A DNA stretch of 64,000 nucleotides from Hippasteria phrygiana (taxonomy: Eukaryota > Echinodermata > Asteroidea > Valvatida > Goniasteridae). A program made the translations under genes and the position numbers. Shown here piece by piece: positions 10,838-24,287 of the stretch; the stretch's first letter is position 1; each line of letters starts with the position of its first letter. The stretch spans positions 124,001 through 188,000 of the forward strand of contig JAZGUH010000533.1 of assembly GCA_037893225.1 (NCBI GenBank), in the 5' to 3' direction. The notes under the pieces are model-generated. The model did no database searches. It had not been told where the DNA came from and saw only the letters and a program-made list of their open reading frames with translations.

Positions 10838-12460
10838 TTGTGGAGAAAATTCAAACCTCGCAATGTTTATTTTCTTTCCGGCCAACATCTGTGTACATAT
10901 TACCGTCTATTTATTGCTCCATGCATGTCAAATTCCCTGGGGTATGGACTTGCTTTATTCATTCATAATTGCATGAAATATCAACCAAATGCAGTAATTT
11001 TGACATGTATGGATAGCTTAGATCTGGCGCTACATGTTGCAATTATCGGCGGCTTCTTAGAGTTAAAACTTGTGGAGAAAATTCAAACCTCGCAATGTTT
11101 ATTTTCTTTCCGGCCAACATCTGTGTACATGTTACCGTCTATTTATTGCTCCATGCATGTCAAATTCCCTGGGGTATGGACTTGCTTTACTCATTCATAA
11201 TTGCATGAAATATCAACCAAATTCAGTAATTTTGACATGTATGGATAGCTTAGATCTGGCGCTACATGTTGCAATTATCGGCGGCTTCTTAGAGTTAACA
11301 CTTGTGGAGAAAATTCAAACCTCGCAATGTTTATTTTCTTTCCGGCCAACATCTGTGTACATGTTACCGTCTATTTATTGCTCCATGCATGTCAAATTCC
11401 CTGGGGTATGGACTTGCTTTACTCATTCATAATTGCATGAAATATCAACCAAATTCAGTAATTTTGACATGTATGGATAGCTTAGATCTGGCGCTACATG
11501 TTGCAATTATCGGCGGCTTCTTAGAGTTAACACTTGTGGAGAAAATTCAAACCTCGCAATGTTTATTTTCTTCCCGGCCACCATCTGTGTGCAGATTACC
11601 TCTTATTTATTGCTCCATGCATGTCAAATTCCCTGGGGTATGGACTTGCTTTACTCATTCATAATTGCATGAAATATCAACCAAATTCAGTAATTTTGAC
11701 ATGTATGGATAGCTTAGATCTGGCGCTACATGTTGCAATTATCGGCGGCTTCTTAGAGTTAACACTTGTGGAGAAAATTCAAACCTCGCAATGTTTATTT
11801 TCTTTCCGGCCAACATCTGTGTACATATTACCGTCTATTTATTGCTCCATGCATGTCAAATTCCCTAGGGTATGGACTTGCTTTATTCATTCATAATTGC
11901 ATGAAATATCAACCAAATTCAGTAATTTTGACATGTATGGATAGCTTAGATCTGGCGCTACATGTTGCAATTATCGGCGGCTTCTTAGAGTTAACACTTG
12001 TGGAGAAAATTCAAACCTCGCAATGTTTATTTTCTTCCCGGCCACCATCTGTGTGCAGATTACCTCTTATTTATTGCTCCATGCATGTCAAATTCCCTGG
12101 GGTATGGACTTGCTTTACTCATTCATAATTGCATGAAATATCAACCAAATTCAGTAATTTTGACATGTATGGATAGCTTAGATCTGGCGCTACATGTTAC
12201 AATCATCGGCGGTTTCTTAGAGTTAAAACTTGTGGAGAAAATTCAAACCTCGCAATGTTTATTTTCTTTCCGGCCAACATCTGTGTACATGTTACCGTCT
12301 ATTTATTGCTCCATGCCTGTCAAATTCCCTGGGGTATGACTTGCTTTACTCATTCATAATTGCATGAAATATCAACCAAATTCAGTAATTTTGACATGTA
12401 TGGATAGCTTAGATCTGGCGCTACATGTTGCAATTATCGGCGGCTTCTTATAGTTAACAC
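10838..12460 (+). repeat. Block 7: 7-mer A1-B-B-C-A2-Ct-D, second tandem copy
   Basis: Starts: A1 10838, B 11070, B 11302, C 11534, A2 11766, Ct 11998 (216T), D 12230. The only difference I noticed from block 6 is T at 12213. That variant is shared with block 3 (5257), so block 7 may be nearer to block 3 than its own neighbour is. Confidence 0.92.
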
Positions 12461-15400
12461 TTGTGGAGAAAATTCAAACCTCGCAATGTTTATTTTCTTT
12501 CCGGCCAACATCTGTGTACATATTACCGTCTATTTATTGCTCCATGCATGTCAAATTCCCTGGGGTATGGACTTGCTTTATTCATTCATAATTGCATGAA
12601 ATATCAACCAAATGCAGTAATTTTGACATGTATGGATAGCTTAGATCTGGCGCTACATGTTGCAATTATCGGCGGCTTCTTAGAGTTAAAACTTGTGGAG
12701 AAAATTCAAACCTCGCAATGTTTATTTTCTTTCCGGCCAACATCTGTGTACATGTTACCGTCTATTTATTGCTCCATGCATGTCAAATTCCCTGGGGTAT
12801 GGACTTGCTTTACTCATTCATAATTGCATGAAATATCAACCAAATTCAGTAATTTTGACATGTATGGATAGCTTAGATCTGGCGCTACATGTTGCAATTA
12901 TCGGCGGCTTCTTAGAGTTAACACTTGTGGGGAAAATTCAAACCTCGCAATGTTTATTTTCTTCCCGGCCACCATCTGTGTGCAGATTACCTCTTATTTA
13001 TTGCTCCATGCATGTCAAATTCCCTGGGGTATGGACTTGCTTTACTCATTCATAATTGCATGAAATATCAACCAAATTCAGTAATTTTGACATGTATGGA
13101 TAGCTTAGATCTGGCGCTACATGTTGCAATTATCGGCGGCTTCTTAGAGTTAACACTTGTGGAGAAAATTCAAACCTCGCAATGTTTATTTTCTTCCCGG
13201 CCACCATCTGTGTGCAGATTACCTCTTATTTATTGCTCCATGCATGTCAAATTCCCTGGGGTATGGACTTGCTTTACTCATTCATAATTGCATGAAATAT
13301 CAACCAAATTCAGTCATTTTGACATGTATGGATAGCTTAGATCTGGCGCTACATGTTGCAATTATCGGCGGCTTCTTAGAGTTAACACTTGTGGAGAAAA
13401 TTCAAACCTCGCAATGTTTATTTTCTTCCCGGCCACCATCTGTGTGCAGATTACCTCTTATTTATTGCTCCATGCATGTCAAATTCCCTGGGGTATGGAC
13501 TTGCTTTACTCATTCATAATTGCATGAAATATCAACCAAATTCAGTAATTTTGACATGTATGGATAGCTTAGATCTGGCGCTACATGTTGCAATTATCGG
13601 CGGCTTCTTATAGTTAACACTTGTGGAGAAAATTCAAACCTCGCAATGTTTATTTTCTTTCCGGCCAACATCTGTGTACATATTACCGTCTATTTATTGC
13701 TCCATGCATGTCAAATTCCCTGGGGTATGGACTTGCTTTATTCATTCATAATTGCATGAAATATCAACCAAATGCAGTAATTTTGACATGTATGGATAGC
13801 TTAGATCTGGCGCTACATGTTGCAATTATCGGCGGCTTCTTAGAGTTAAAACTTGTGGAGAAAATTCAAACCTCGCAATGTTAATTTTCTTTCCGGCCAA
13901 CATCTGTGTACATGTTACCGTCTATTTATTGCTCCATGCATGTCAAATTCCCTGGGGTATGGACTTGCTTTACTCATTCATAATTGCATGAAATATCAAC
14001 CAAATTCAGTAATTTTGACATGTATGGATAGCTTAGATCTGGCGCTACATGTTGCAATTATCGGCGGCTTCTTAGAGTTAACACTTGTGGAGAAAATTCA
14101 AACCTCGCAATGTTTATTTTCTTCCCGGCCACCATCTGTGTGCAGATTACCTCTTATTTATTGCTCCATGCATGTCAAATTCCCTGGGGTATGGACTTGC
14201 TTTACTCATTCATAATTGCATGAAATATCAACCAAATTCAGTAATTTTGACATGTATGGATAGCTTAGATCTGGCGCTACATGTTGCAATTATCGGCGGC
14301 TTCTTAGAGTTAACACTTGTGGAGAAAATTCAAACCTCGCAATGTTTATTTTCTTTCCGGCCAACATCTGTGTACATATTACCGTCTATTTATTGCTCCA
14401 TGCATGTCAAATTCCCTAGGGTATGGACTTGCTTTATTCATTCATAATTGCATGAAATATCAACCAAATGCAGTAATTTTGACATGTATGGATAGCTTAG
14501 ATCTGGCGCTACATGTTGCAATTATCGGCGGCTTCTTAGAGTTAAAACTTGTGGAGAAAATTCAAACCTCGCAATGTTTATTTTCTTTCCGGCCAACATC
14601 TGTGTACATGTTACCGTCTATTTATTGCTCCATGCATGTCAAATTCCCTGGGGTATGGACTTGCTTTACTCATTCATAATTGCATGAAATATCAACCAAA
14701 TTCAGTAATTTTGACATGTATGGATAGCTTAGATCTGGCGCTACATGTTGCAATTATCGGCGGCTTCTTAGAGTTAACACTTGTGGAGAAAATTCAAACC
14801 TCGCAATGTTTATTTTCTTCCCGGCCACCATCTGTGTGCAGATTACCTCTTATTTATTGCTCCATGCATGTCAAATTCCCTGGGGTATGGACTTGCTTTA
14901 CTCATTCATAATTGCATGAAATATCAACCAAATTCAGTAATTTTGACATGTATGGATAGCTTAGATCTGGCGCTACATGTTGCAATTATCGGCGGCTTCT
15001 TAGAGTTAACACTTGTGGAGAAAATTCAAACCTCGCAATGTTTATTTTCTTTCCGGCCAACATCTGTGTACATATTACCGTCTATTTATTGCTCCATGCA
15101 TGTCAAATTCCCTAGGGTATGGACTTGCTTTATTCATTCATAATTGCATGAAATATCAACCAAATTCAGTAATTTTGACATGTATGGATAGCTTAGATCT
15201 GGCGCTACATGTTGCAATTATCGGCGGCTTCTTAGAGTTAACACTTGTGGAGAAAATTCAAACCTCGCAATGTTTATTTTCTTCCCGGCCAACATCTGTG
15301 TACATGTTACCGTCTATTTATTGCTCCATGCCTGTCAAATTCCCTGGGGTATGACTTGCTTTACTCATTCATAATTGCATGAAATATCAACCAAATTCAG

Positions 15401-15475
15401 TAATTTTGACATGTATGGATAGCTTAGATCTGGCGCTACATGTTGCAATTATCGGCGGCTTCTTATAGTTAACAC
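12461..15475 (+). repeat. Block 8: 13-mer ending in a hybrid D
   Basis: Starts: A1 12461, B 12693, C 12925, C 13157, Cs 13389, A1 13621, Bn 13853, C 14085, A1 14317, B 14549, C 14781, A2 15013, hybrid D 15245. Private changes: G at 12931 (monomer 7) and C at 13315 (monomer 159). The stretch from Cs 13389 to A2 15013 repeats the first eight monomers of blocks 2 and 4, but Ct is missing before the D. Confidence 0.9.
15245..15475 (+). repeat. Hybrid monomer C/D
   Basis: It carries the C base 40C, then non-C bases from 48 on (48A, 62G, 88C, the D deletion, 223T). The switch lies within monomer 41-47. It follows A2 directly, so one exchange would explain both the missing Ct and the hybrid. The alternative is a single T-to-C change at 40 in a D, with Ct lost separately. 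Confidence 0.85.
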
Positions 15476-17331
15476 TTGTGGAGAAAATTCAAACCTCGCA
15501 ATGTTTATTTTCTTTCCGGCCAACATCTGTGTACATATTACCGTCTATTTATTGCTCCATGCATGTCAAATTCCCTGGGGTATGGACTTGCTTTATTCAT
15601 TCATAATTGCATGAAATATCAACCAAATGCAGTAATTTTGACATGTATGGATAGCTTAGATCTGGCGCTACATGTTGCAATTATCGGCGGCTTCTTAGAG
15701 TTAAAACTTGTGGAGAAAATGCAAACCTCGCAATGTTTATTTTCTTTCCGGCCAACATCTGTGTACATGTTACCGTCTATTTATTGCTCCATGCATGTCA
15801 AATTCCCTGGGGTATGGACTTGCTTTACTCATTCATAATTGCATGAAATATCAACCAAATTCAGTAATTTTGACATGTATGGATAGCTTAGATCTGGCGC
15901 TACATGTTGCAATTATCGGCGGCTTCTTAGAGTTAACACTTGTGGAGAAAATTCAAACCTCGCAATGTTTATTTTCTTCCCGGCCACCATCTGTGTGCAG
16001 ATTACCTCTTATTTATTGCTCCATGCATGTCAAATTCCCTGGGGTATGGACTTGCTTTACTCATTCATAATTGCATGAAATATCAACCAAATTCAGTAAT
16101 TTTGACATGTATGGATAGCTTAGATCTGGCGCTACATGTTGCAATTATCGGCGGCTTCTTAGAGTTAACACTTGTGGAGAAAATTCAAACCTCGCAATGT
16201 TTATTTTCTTTCCGGCCAACATCTGTGTACATATTACCGTCTATTTATTGCTGCATGCATGTCAAATTCCCTAGGGTATGGACTTGCTTTATTCATTCAT
16301 AATTGCATGAAATATCAACCAAATGCAGTAATTTTGACATGTATGGATAGCTTAGATCTGGCGCTACATGTTGCAATTATCGGCGGCTTCTTAGAGTTAA
16401 AACTTGTGGAGAAAATTCAAACCTCGCAATGTTTATTTTCTTTCCGGCCAACATCTGTGTACATGTTACCGTCTATTTATTGCTCCATGCATGTCAAATT
16501 CCCTGGGGTATGGACTTGCTTTACTCATTCATAATTGCATGAAATATCAACCAAATTCAGTAATTTTGACATGTATGGATAGCTTAGATCTGGCGCTACA
16601 TGTTGCAATTATCGGCGGCTTCTTAGAGTTAACACTTGTGGAGAAAATTCAAACCTCGCAATGTTTATTTTCTTCCCGGCCACCATCTGTGTGCAGATTA
16701 CCTCTTATTTATTGCTCCATGCATGTCAAATTCCCTGGGGTATGGACTTGCTTTACTCATTCATAATTGCATGAAATATCAACCAAATTCAGTAATTTTG
16801 ACATGTATGGATAGCTTAGATCTGGCGCTACATGTTGCAATTATCGGCGGCTTCTTAGAGTTAACACTTGTGGAGAAAATTCAAACCTCGCAATGTTTAT
16901 TTTCTTTCCGGCCAACATCTGTGTACATATTACCGTCTATTTATTGCTCCATGCATGTCAAATTCCCTAGGGTATGGACTTGCTTTATTCATTCATAATT
17001 GCATGAAATATCAACCAAATTCAGTAATTTTGACATGTATGGATAGCTTAGATCTGGCGCTACATGTTGCAATTATCGGCGGCTTCTTAGAGTTAACACT
17101 TGTGGAGAAAATTCAAACCTCGCAATGTTTATTTTCTTCCCGGCCACCATCTGTGTGCAGATTACCTCTTATTTATTGCTCCATGCATGTCAAATTCCCT
17201 GGGGTATGGACTTGCTTTACTCATTCATAATTGCATGAAATATCAACCAAATTCAGTAATTTTGACATGTATGGATAGCTTAGATCTGGCGCTACATGTT
17301 GCAATTATCGGCGGCTTCTTAGAGTTAACAC

Positions 17332-17563
17332 TTGTGGAGAAAATTCAAACCTCGCAATGTTTATTTTCTTTCCGGCCAACATCTGTGTGCAGATTACCTC
17401 TTATTTATTGCTCCATGCATGTCAAATTCCCTGGGGTATGGACTTGCTTTACTCATTCATAATTGCATGAAATATCAACCAAATTCAGTAATTTTGACAT
17501 GTATGGATAGCTTAGATCTGGCGCTACATGTTGCAATTATCGGCGGCTTCTTAGAGTTAACAC
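17332..17563 (+). repeat. Hybrid monomer A/C
   Basis: It has 40T and 48A as in A, then 58G, 61G and the rest of the C signature. The switch lies at monomer 49-57. It sits at the end of the 6-mer that recurs 1392 bp apart in this block, in the place where an exchange junction is expected. Confidence 0.85.
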
Positions 17564-18259
17564 TTGTGGAGAAAATTCAAACCTCGCAATGTTTATTTTC
17601 TTTCCGGCCAACATCTGTGTACATATTACCGTCTATTTATTGCTGCATGCATGTCAAATTCCCTAGGGTATGGACTTGCTTTATTCATTCATAATTGCAT
17701 GAAATATCAACCAAATGCAGTAATTTTGACATGTATGGATAGCTTAGATCTGGCGCTACATGTTGCAATTATCGGCGGCTTCTTAGAGTTAAAACTTGTG
17801 GAGAAAATTCAAACCTCGCAATGTTTATTTTCTTTCCGGCCAACATCTGTGTACATGTTACCGTCTATTTATTGCTCCATGCATGTCAAATTCCCTGGGG
17901 TATGGACTTGCTTTACTCATTCATAATTGCATGAAATATCAACCAAATTCAGTAATTTTGACATGTATGGATAGCTTAGATCTGGCGCTACATGTTGCAA
18001 TTATCGGCGGCTTCTTAGAGTTAACACTTGTGGAGAAAATTCAAACCTCGCAATGTTTATTTTCTTCCCGGCCACCATCTGTGTGCAGATTACCTCTTAT
18101 TTATTGCTCCATGCATGTCAAATTCCCTGGGGTATGGACTTGCTTTACTCATTCATAATTGCATGAAATATCAACCAAATTCAGTAATTTTGACATGTAT
18201 GGATAGCTTAGATCTGGCGCTACATGTTGCAATTATCGGCGGCTTCTTAGAGTTAACAC

Positions 18260-18490
18260 TTGTGGAGAAAATTCAAACCTCGCAATGTTTATTTTCTTTC
18301 CGGCCAACATCTGTGTACATATTACCGTCTATTTATTGCTCCATGCCTGTCAAATTCCCTGGGGTATGACTTGCTTTACTCATTCATAATTGCATGAAAT
18401 ATCAACCAAATTCAGTAATTTTGACATGTATGGATAGCTTAGATCTGGCGCTACATGTTGCAATTATCGGCGGCTTCTTATAGTTAACAC
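18260..18490 (+). repeat. Hybrid monomer A/D
   Basis: It has 62A as in class A, but 88C, the one-base D deletion and 223T. The switch lies between monomer 62 and 88. It follows a plain C (230C), not Ct or Cv. Before the switch point it looks like the A monomers that follow C elsewhere. Confidence 0.85.
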
Positions 18491-20577
18491 TTGTGGAGAA
18501 AATTCAAACCTCGCAATGTTTATTTTCTTTCCGGCCAACATCTGTGTACATATTACCGTCTATTTATTGCTCCATGCATGTCAAATTCCCTGGGGTATGG
18601 ACTTGCTTTATTCATTCATAATTGCATGAAATATCAACCAAATGCAGTAATTTTGACATGTATGGATAGCTTAGATCTGGCGCTACATGTTGCAATTATC
18701 GGCGGCTTCTTAGAGTTAAAACTTGTGGAGAAAATGCAAACCTCGCAATGTTTATTTTCTTTCCGGCCAACATCTGTGTACATGTTACCGTCTATTTATT
18801 GCTCCATGCATGTCAAATTCCCTGGGGTATGGACTTGCTTTACTCATTCATAATTGCATGAAATATCAACCAAATTCAGTAATTTTGACATGTATGGATA
18901 GCTTAGATCTGGCGCTACATGTTGCAATTATCGGCGGCTTCTTAGAGTTAACACTTGTGGAGAAAATTCAAACCTCGCAATGTTTATTTTCTTCCCGGCC
19001 ACCATCTGTGTGCAGATTACCTCTTATTTATTGCTCCATGCATGTCAAATTCCCTGGGGTATGGACTTGCTTTACTCATTCATAATTGCATGAAATATCA
19101 ACCAAATTCAGTAATTTTGACATGTATGGATAGCTTAGATCTGGCGCTACATGTTGCAATTATCGGCGGCTTCTTAGAGTTAACACTTGTGGAGAAAATT
19201 CAAACCTCGCAATGTTTATTTTCTTTCCGGCCAACATCTGTGTACATATTACCGTCTATTTATTGCTGCATGCATGTCAAATTCCCTAGGGTATGGACTT
19301 GCTTTATTCATTCATAATTGCATGAAATATCAACCAAATGCAGTAATTTTGACATGTATGGATAGCTTAGATCTGGCGCTACATGTTGCAATTATCGGCG
19401 GCTTCTTAGAGTTAAAACTTGTGGAGAAAATTCAAACCTCGCAATGTTTATTTTCTTTCCGGCCAACATCTGTGTACATGTTACCGTCTATTTATTGCTC
19501 CATGCATGTCAAATTCCCTGGGGTATGGACTTGCTTTACTCATTCATAATTGCATGAAATATCAACCAAATTCAGTAATTTTGACATGTATGGATAGCTT
19601 AGATCTGGCGCTACATGTTGCAATTATCGGCGGCTTCTTAGAGTTAACACTTGTGGAGAAAATTCAAACCTCGCAATGTTTATTTTCTTCCCGGCCACCA
19701 TCTGTGTGCAGATTACCTCTTATTTATTGCTCCATGCATGTCAAATTCCCTGGGGTATGGACTTGCTTTACTCATTCATAATTGCATGAAATATCAACCA
19801 AATTCAGTAATTTTGACATGTATGGATAGCTTAGATCTGGCGCTACATGTTGCAATTATCGGCGGCTTCTTAGAGTTAACACTTGTGGAGAAAATTCAAA
19901 CCTCGCAATGTTTATTTTCTTTCCGGCCAACATCTGTGTACATATTACCGTCTATTTATTGCTCCATGCATGTCAAATTCCCTAGGGTATGGACTTGCTT
20001 TATTCATTCATAATTGCATGAAATATCAACCAAATTCAGTAATTTTGACATGTATGGATAGCTTAGATCTGGCGCTACATGTTGCAATTATCGGCGGCTT
20101 CTTAGAGTTAACACTTGTGGAGAAAATTCAAACCTCGCAATGTTTATTTTCTTCCCGGCCACCATCTGTGTGCAGATTACCTCTTATTTATTGCTCCATG
20201 CATGTCAAATTCCCTGGGGTATGGACTTGCTTTACTCATTCATAATTGTATGAAATATCAACCAAATTCAGTAATTTTGACATGTATGGATAGCTTAGAT
20301 CTGGCGCTACATGTTGCAATCATCGGCGGCTTCTTAGAGTTAAAACTTGTGGAGAAAATTCAAACCTCGCAATGTTTATTTTCTTTCCGGCCAACATCTG
20401 TGTACATGTTACCGTCTATTTATTGCTCCATGCCTGTCAAATTCCCTGGGGTATGACTTGCTTTACTCATTCATAATTGCATGAAATATCAACCAAATTC
20501 AGTAATTTTGACATGTATGGATAGCTTAGATCTGGCGCTACATGTTGCAATTATCGGCGGCTTCTTATAGTTAACAC
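18491..20577 (+). repeat. Block 10: 9-mer A1-Bm-C-A1w-B-C-A2-Cv-D
   Basis: Starts: A1 18491, Bm 18723, C 18955, A1w 19187, B 19419, C 19651, A2 19883, Cv 20115 (private T at 20249), D 20347. This 9-mer plan recurs in blocks 21 and 22. Cv appears here for the first time from the left. Confidence 0.91.
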
Positions 20578-20809
20578 TTGTGGAGAAAATTCAAACCTCG
20601 CAATGTTTATTTTCTTTCCGGCCAACATCTGTGTACATATTACCGTCTATTTATTGCTCCATGCATGTCAAATTCCCTGGGGTATGGACTTGCTTTATTC
20701 ATTCATAATTGCATGAAATATCAACCAAATGCAGTAATTTTGACATGTATGGATAGCTTAGATCTGGCGCTACATGTTGCAATTATCGGCGGCTTCTTAG
20801 AGTTAACAC
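20578..20809 (+). repeat. Class A3 monomer (representative), A1/A2-type recombinant
   Basis: A3 (12 copies: 20578, 24288, 29852, 35416, 48636, 48868, 51187, 51419, 53970, 59305, 60927, 61854) joins the A1 marker 154G to the 230C of A2, C and B. This implies a switch between monomer positions 155 and 229. Every copy is followed by another A-family monomer or the B/A1 hybrid. The class first appears at 20578 and is absent from the left third of the array. Confidence 0.9.
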
Positions 20810-23129
20810 TTGTGGAGAAAATTCAAACCTCGCAATGTTTATTTTCTTTCCGGCCAACATCTGTGTACATATTACCGTCTATTTATTGCTCCATGCATGT
20901 CAAATTCCCTAGGGTATGGACTTGCTTTATTCATTCATAATTGCATGAAATATCAACCAAATGCAGTAATTTTGACATGTATGGATAGCTTAGATCTGGC
21001 GCTACATGTTGCAATTATCGGCGGCTTCTTAGAGTTAAAACTTGTGGAGAAAATTCAAACCTCGCAATGTTTATTTTCTTTCCGGCCAACATCTGTGTAC
21101 ATGTTACCGTCTATTTATTGCTCCATGCATGTCAAATTCCCTGGGGTATGGACTTGCTTTACTCATTCATAATTGCATGAAATATCAACCAAATTCAGTA
21201 ATTTTGACATGTATGGATAGCTTAGATCTGGCGCTACATGTTGCAATTATCGGCGGCTTCTTAGAGTTAACACTTGTGGAGAAAATTCAAACCTCGCAAT
21301 GTTTATTTTCTTTCCGGCCAACATCTGTGTACATATTACCGTCTATTTATTGCTCCATGCATGTCAAATTCCCTAGGGTATGGACTTGCTTTATTCATTC
21401 ATAATTGCATGAAATATCAACCAAATGCAGTAATTTTGACATGTATGGATAGCTTAGATCTGGCGCTACATGTTGCAATTATCGGCGGCTTCTTAGAGTT
21501 AAAACTTGTGGAGAAAATTCAAACCTCGCAATGTTTATTTTCTTTCCGGCCAACATCTGTGTACATGTTACCGTCTATTTATTGCTCCATGCATGTCAAA
21601 TTCCCTGGGGTATGGACTTGCTTTACTCATTCATAATTGCATGAAATATCAACCAAATTCAGTAATTTTGACATGTATGGATAGCTTAGATCTGGCGCTA
21701 CATGTTGCAATTATCGGCGGCTTCTTAGAGTTAACACTTGTGGAGAAAATTCAAACCTCGCAATGTTTATTTTCTTCCCGGCCACCATCTGTGTGCAGAT
21801 TACCTCTTATTTATTGCTCCATGCATGTCAAATTCCCTGGGGTATGGACTTGCTTTACTCATTCATAATTGCATGAAATATCAACCAAATTCAGTAATTT
21901 TGACATGTATGGATAGCTTAGATCTGGCGCTACATGTTGCAATTATCGGCGGCTTCTTAGAGTTAACACTTGTGGAGAAAATTCAAACCTCGCAATGTTT
22001 ATTTTCTTCCCGGCCACCATCTGTGTGCAGATTACCTCTTATTTATTGCTCCATGCATGTCAAATTCCCTGGGGTATGGACTTGCTTTACTCATTCATAA
22101 TTGCATGAAATATCAACCAAATTCAGTAATTTTGACATGTATGGATAGCTTAGATCTGGCGCTACATGTTGCAATTATCGGCGGCTTCTTATAGTTAACA
22201 CTTGTGGAGAAAATTCAAACCTCGCAATGTTTATTTTCTTTCCGGCCAACATCTGTGTACATATTACCGTCTATTTATTGCTCCATGCATGTCAAATTCC
22301 CTGGGGTATGGACTTGCTTTATTCATTCATAATTGCATGAAATATCAACCAAATGCAGTAATTTTGACATGTATGGATAGCTTAGATCTGGCGCTACATG
22401 TTGCAATTATCGGCGGCTTCTTAGAGTTAAAACTTGTGGAGAAAATTCAAACCTCGCAATGTTAATTTTCTTTCCGGCCAACATCTGTGTACATGTTACC
22501 GTCTATTTATTGCTCCATGCATGTCAGATTCCCTGGGGTATGGACTTGCTTTACTCATTCATAATTGCATGAAATATCAACCAAATTCAGTAATTTTGAC
22601 ATGTATGGATAGCTTAGATCTGGCGCTACATGTTGCAATTATCGGCGGCTTCTTAGAGTTAACACTTGTGGAGAAAATTCAAACCTCGCAATGTTTATTT
22701 TCTTCCCGGCCACCATCTGTGTGCAGATTACCTCTTATTTATTGCTCCATGCATGTCAAATTCCCTGGGGTATGGACTTGCTTTACTCATTCATAATTGC
22801 ATGAAATATCAACCAAATGCAGTAATTTTGACATGTATGGATAGCTTAGATCTGGCGCTACATGTTGCAATTATCGGCGGCTTCTTAGAGTTAACACTTG
22901 TGGAGAAAATTCAAACCTCGCAATGTTTATTTTCTTTCCGGCCAACATCTGTGTACATATTACCGTCTATTTATTGCTCCATGCATGTCAAATTCCCTAG
23001 GGTATGGACTTGCTTTATTCATTCATAATTGCATGAAATATCAACCAAATTCAGTAATTTTGACATGTATGGATAGCTTAGATCTGGCGCTACATGTTGC
23101 AATTATCGGCGGCTTCTTAGAGTTAACAC

Positions 23130-23361
23130 TTGTGGAGAAAATTCAAACCTCGCAATGTTTATTTTCTTCCCGGCCACCATCTGTGTGCAGATTACCTCTT
23201 ATTTATTGCTCCATGCATGTCAAATTCCCTGGGGTATGGACTTGCTTTACTCATTCATAATTGCATGAAATATCAACCAAATTCAGTAATTTTGACATGT
23301 ATGGATAGCTTAGATCTGGCGCTACATGTTGCAATCATCGGCGGCTTCTTAGAGTTAAAAC
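23130..23361 (+). repeat. Class Cv monomer (representative)
   Basis: Cv (10 copies: 20115, 23130, 23825, 28694, 29389, 34258, 34953, 48173, 59769, 60464) has 207C and 230A like Ct but keeps 202G. All ten are followed by D or D'. It could be the ancestor of Ct or a partial conversion of it. The copy at 20115 has a private C-to-T at 20249. Confidence 0.9.
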
Positions 23362-23592
23362 TTGTGGAGAAAATTCAAACCTCGCAATGTTTATTTTCTT
23401 TCCGGCCAACATCTGTGTACATGTTACCGTCTATTTATTGCTCCATGCCTGTCAAATTCCCTGGGGTATGACTTGCTTTACTCATTCATAATTGCATGAA
23501 ATATCAACCAAATTCAGTAATTTTGACATGTATGGATAGCTTAGATCTGGCGCTACATGTTGCAATTATCGGCGGCTTCTTAGAGTTAACAC
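23362..23592 (+). repeat. Class D' monomer (representative), D with a C-like 3' end
   Basis: D' (23362, 28926, 34490, 60001) keeps the D deletion and 88C but has 223G instead of 223T. All four copies are immediately followed by the same trimer A2-Cv-D (695 bp). The 3' end therefore matches a C monomer that normally precedes A2, as expected at the junction of a trimer duplication. Confidence 0.9.
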
Positions 23593-24287
23593 TTGTGGAG
23601 AAAATTCAAACCTCGCAATGTTTATTTTCTTTCCGGCCAACATCTGTGTACATATTACCGTCTATTTATTGCTCCATGCATGTCAAATTCCCTAGGGTAT
23701 GGACTTGCTTTATTCATTCATAATTGCATGAAATATCAACCAAATTCAGTAATTTTGACATGTATGGATAGCTTAGATCTGGCGCTACATGTTGCAATTA
23801 TCGGCGGCTTCTTAGAGTTAACACTTGTGGAGAAAATTCAAACCTCGCAATGTTTATTTTCTTCCCGGCCACCATCTGTGTGCAGATTACCTCTTATTTA
23901 TTGCTCCATGCATGTCAAATTCCCTGGGGTATGGACTTGCTTTACTCATTCATAATTGCATGAAATATCAACCAAATTCAGTAATTTTGACATGTATGGA
24001 TAGCTTAGATCTGGCGCTACATGTTGCAATCATCGGCGGCTTCTTAGAGTTAAAACTTGTGGAGAAAATTCAAACCTCGCAATGTTTATTTTCTTTCCGG
24101 CCAACATCTGTGTACATGTTACCGTCTATTTATTGCTCCATGCCTGTCAAATTCCCTGGGGTATGACTTGCTTTACTCATTCATAATTGCATGAAATATC
24201 AACCAAATTCAGTAATTTTGACATGTATGGATAGCTTAGATCTGGCGCTACATGTTGCAATTATCGGCGGCTTCTTATAGTTAACAC
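23593..24287 (+). repeat. Block 12: trimer A2-Cv-D, 695 bp
   Basis: Starts: A2 23593, Cv 23825, D 24057. It directly follows D' and repeats the last three monomers of block 11. It is the first of four such trimers (others at 29157, 34721 and 60232). Confidence 0.92.

Larger units (their letters stand above)
15476..18490 (+). repeat. Block 9: 13-mer with two A1w copies
   Basis: Starts: A1 15476, Bm 15708, C 15940, A1w 16172, B 16404, C 16636, A2 16868, C 17100, A/C hybrid 17332, A1w 17564, B 17796, C 18028, hybrid D 18260. A1w has 82G, which creates GCATGC. The two A1w copies are exactly 1392 bp (6 monomers) apart, suggesting an internal 6-mer duplication. Confidence 0.9.
20578..23592 (+). 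repeat. Block 11: 13-mer A3-A1-B-A1-B-C-Cs-A1-Bng-C-A2-Cv-D'
   Basis: Starts: A3 20578, A1 20810, B 21042, A1 21274, B 21506, C 21738, Cs 21970, A1 22202, Bng 22434, C 22666 (154G), A2 22898, Cv 23130, D' 23362. It is the first block with A3, with the 31A + 94G haplotype and with a C carrying 154G. Confidence 0.9.
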
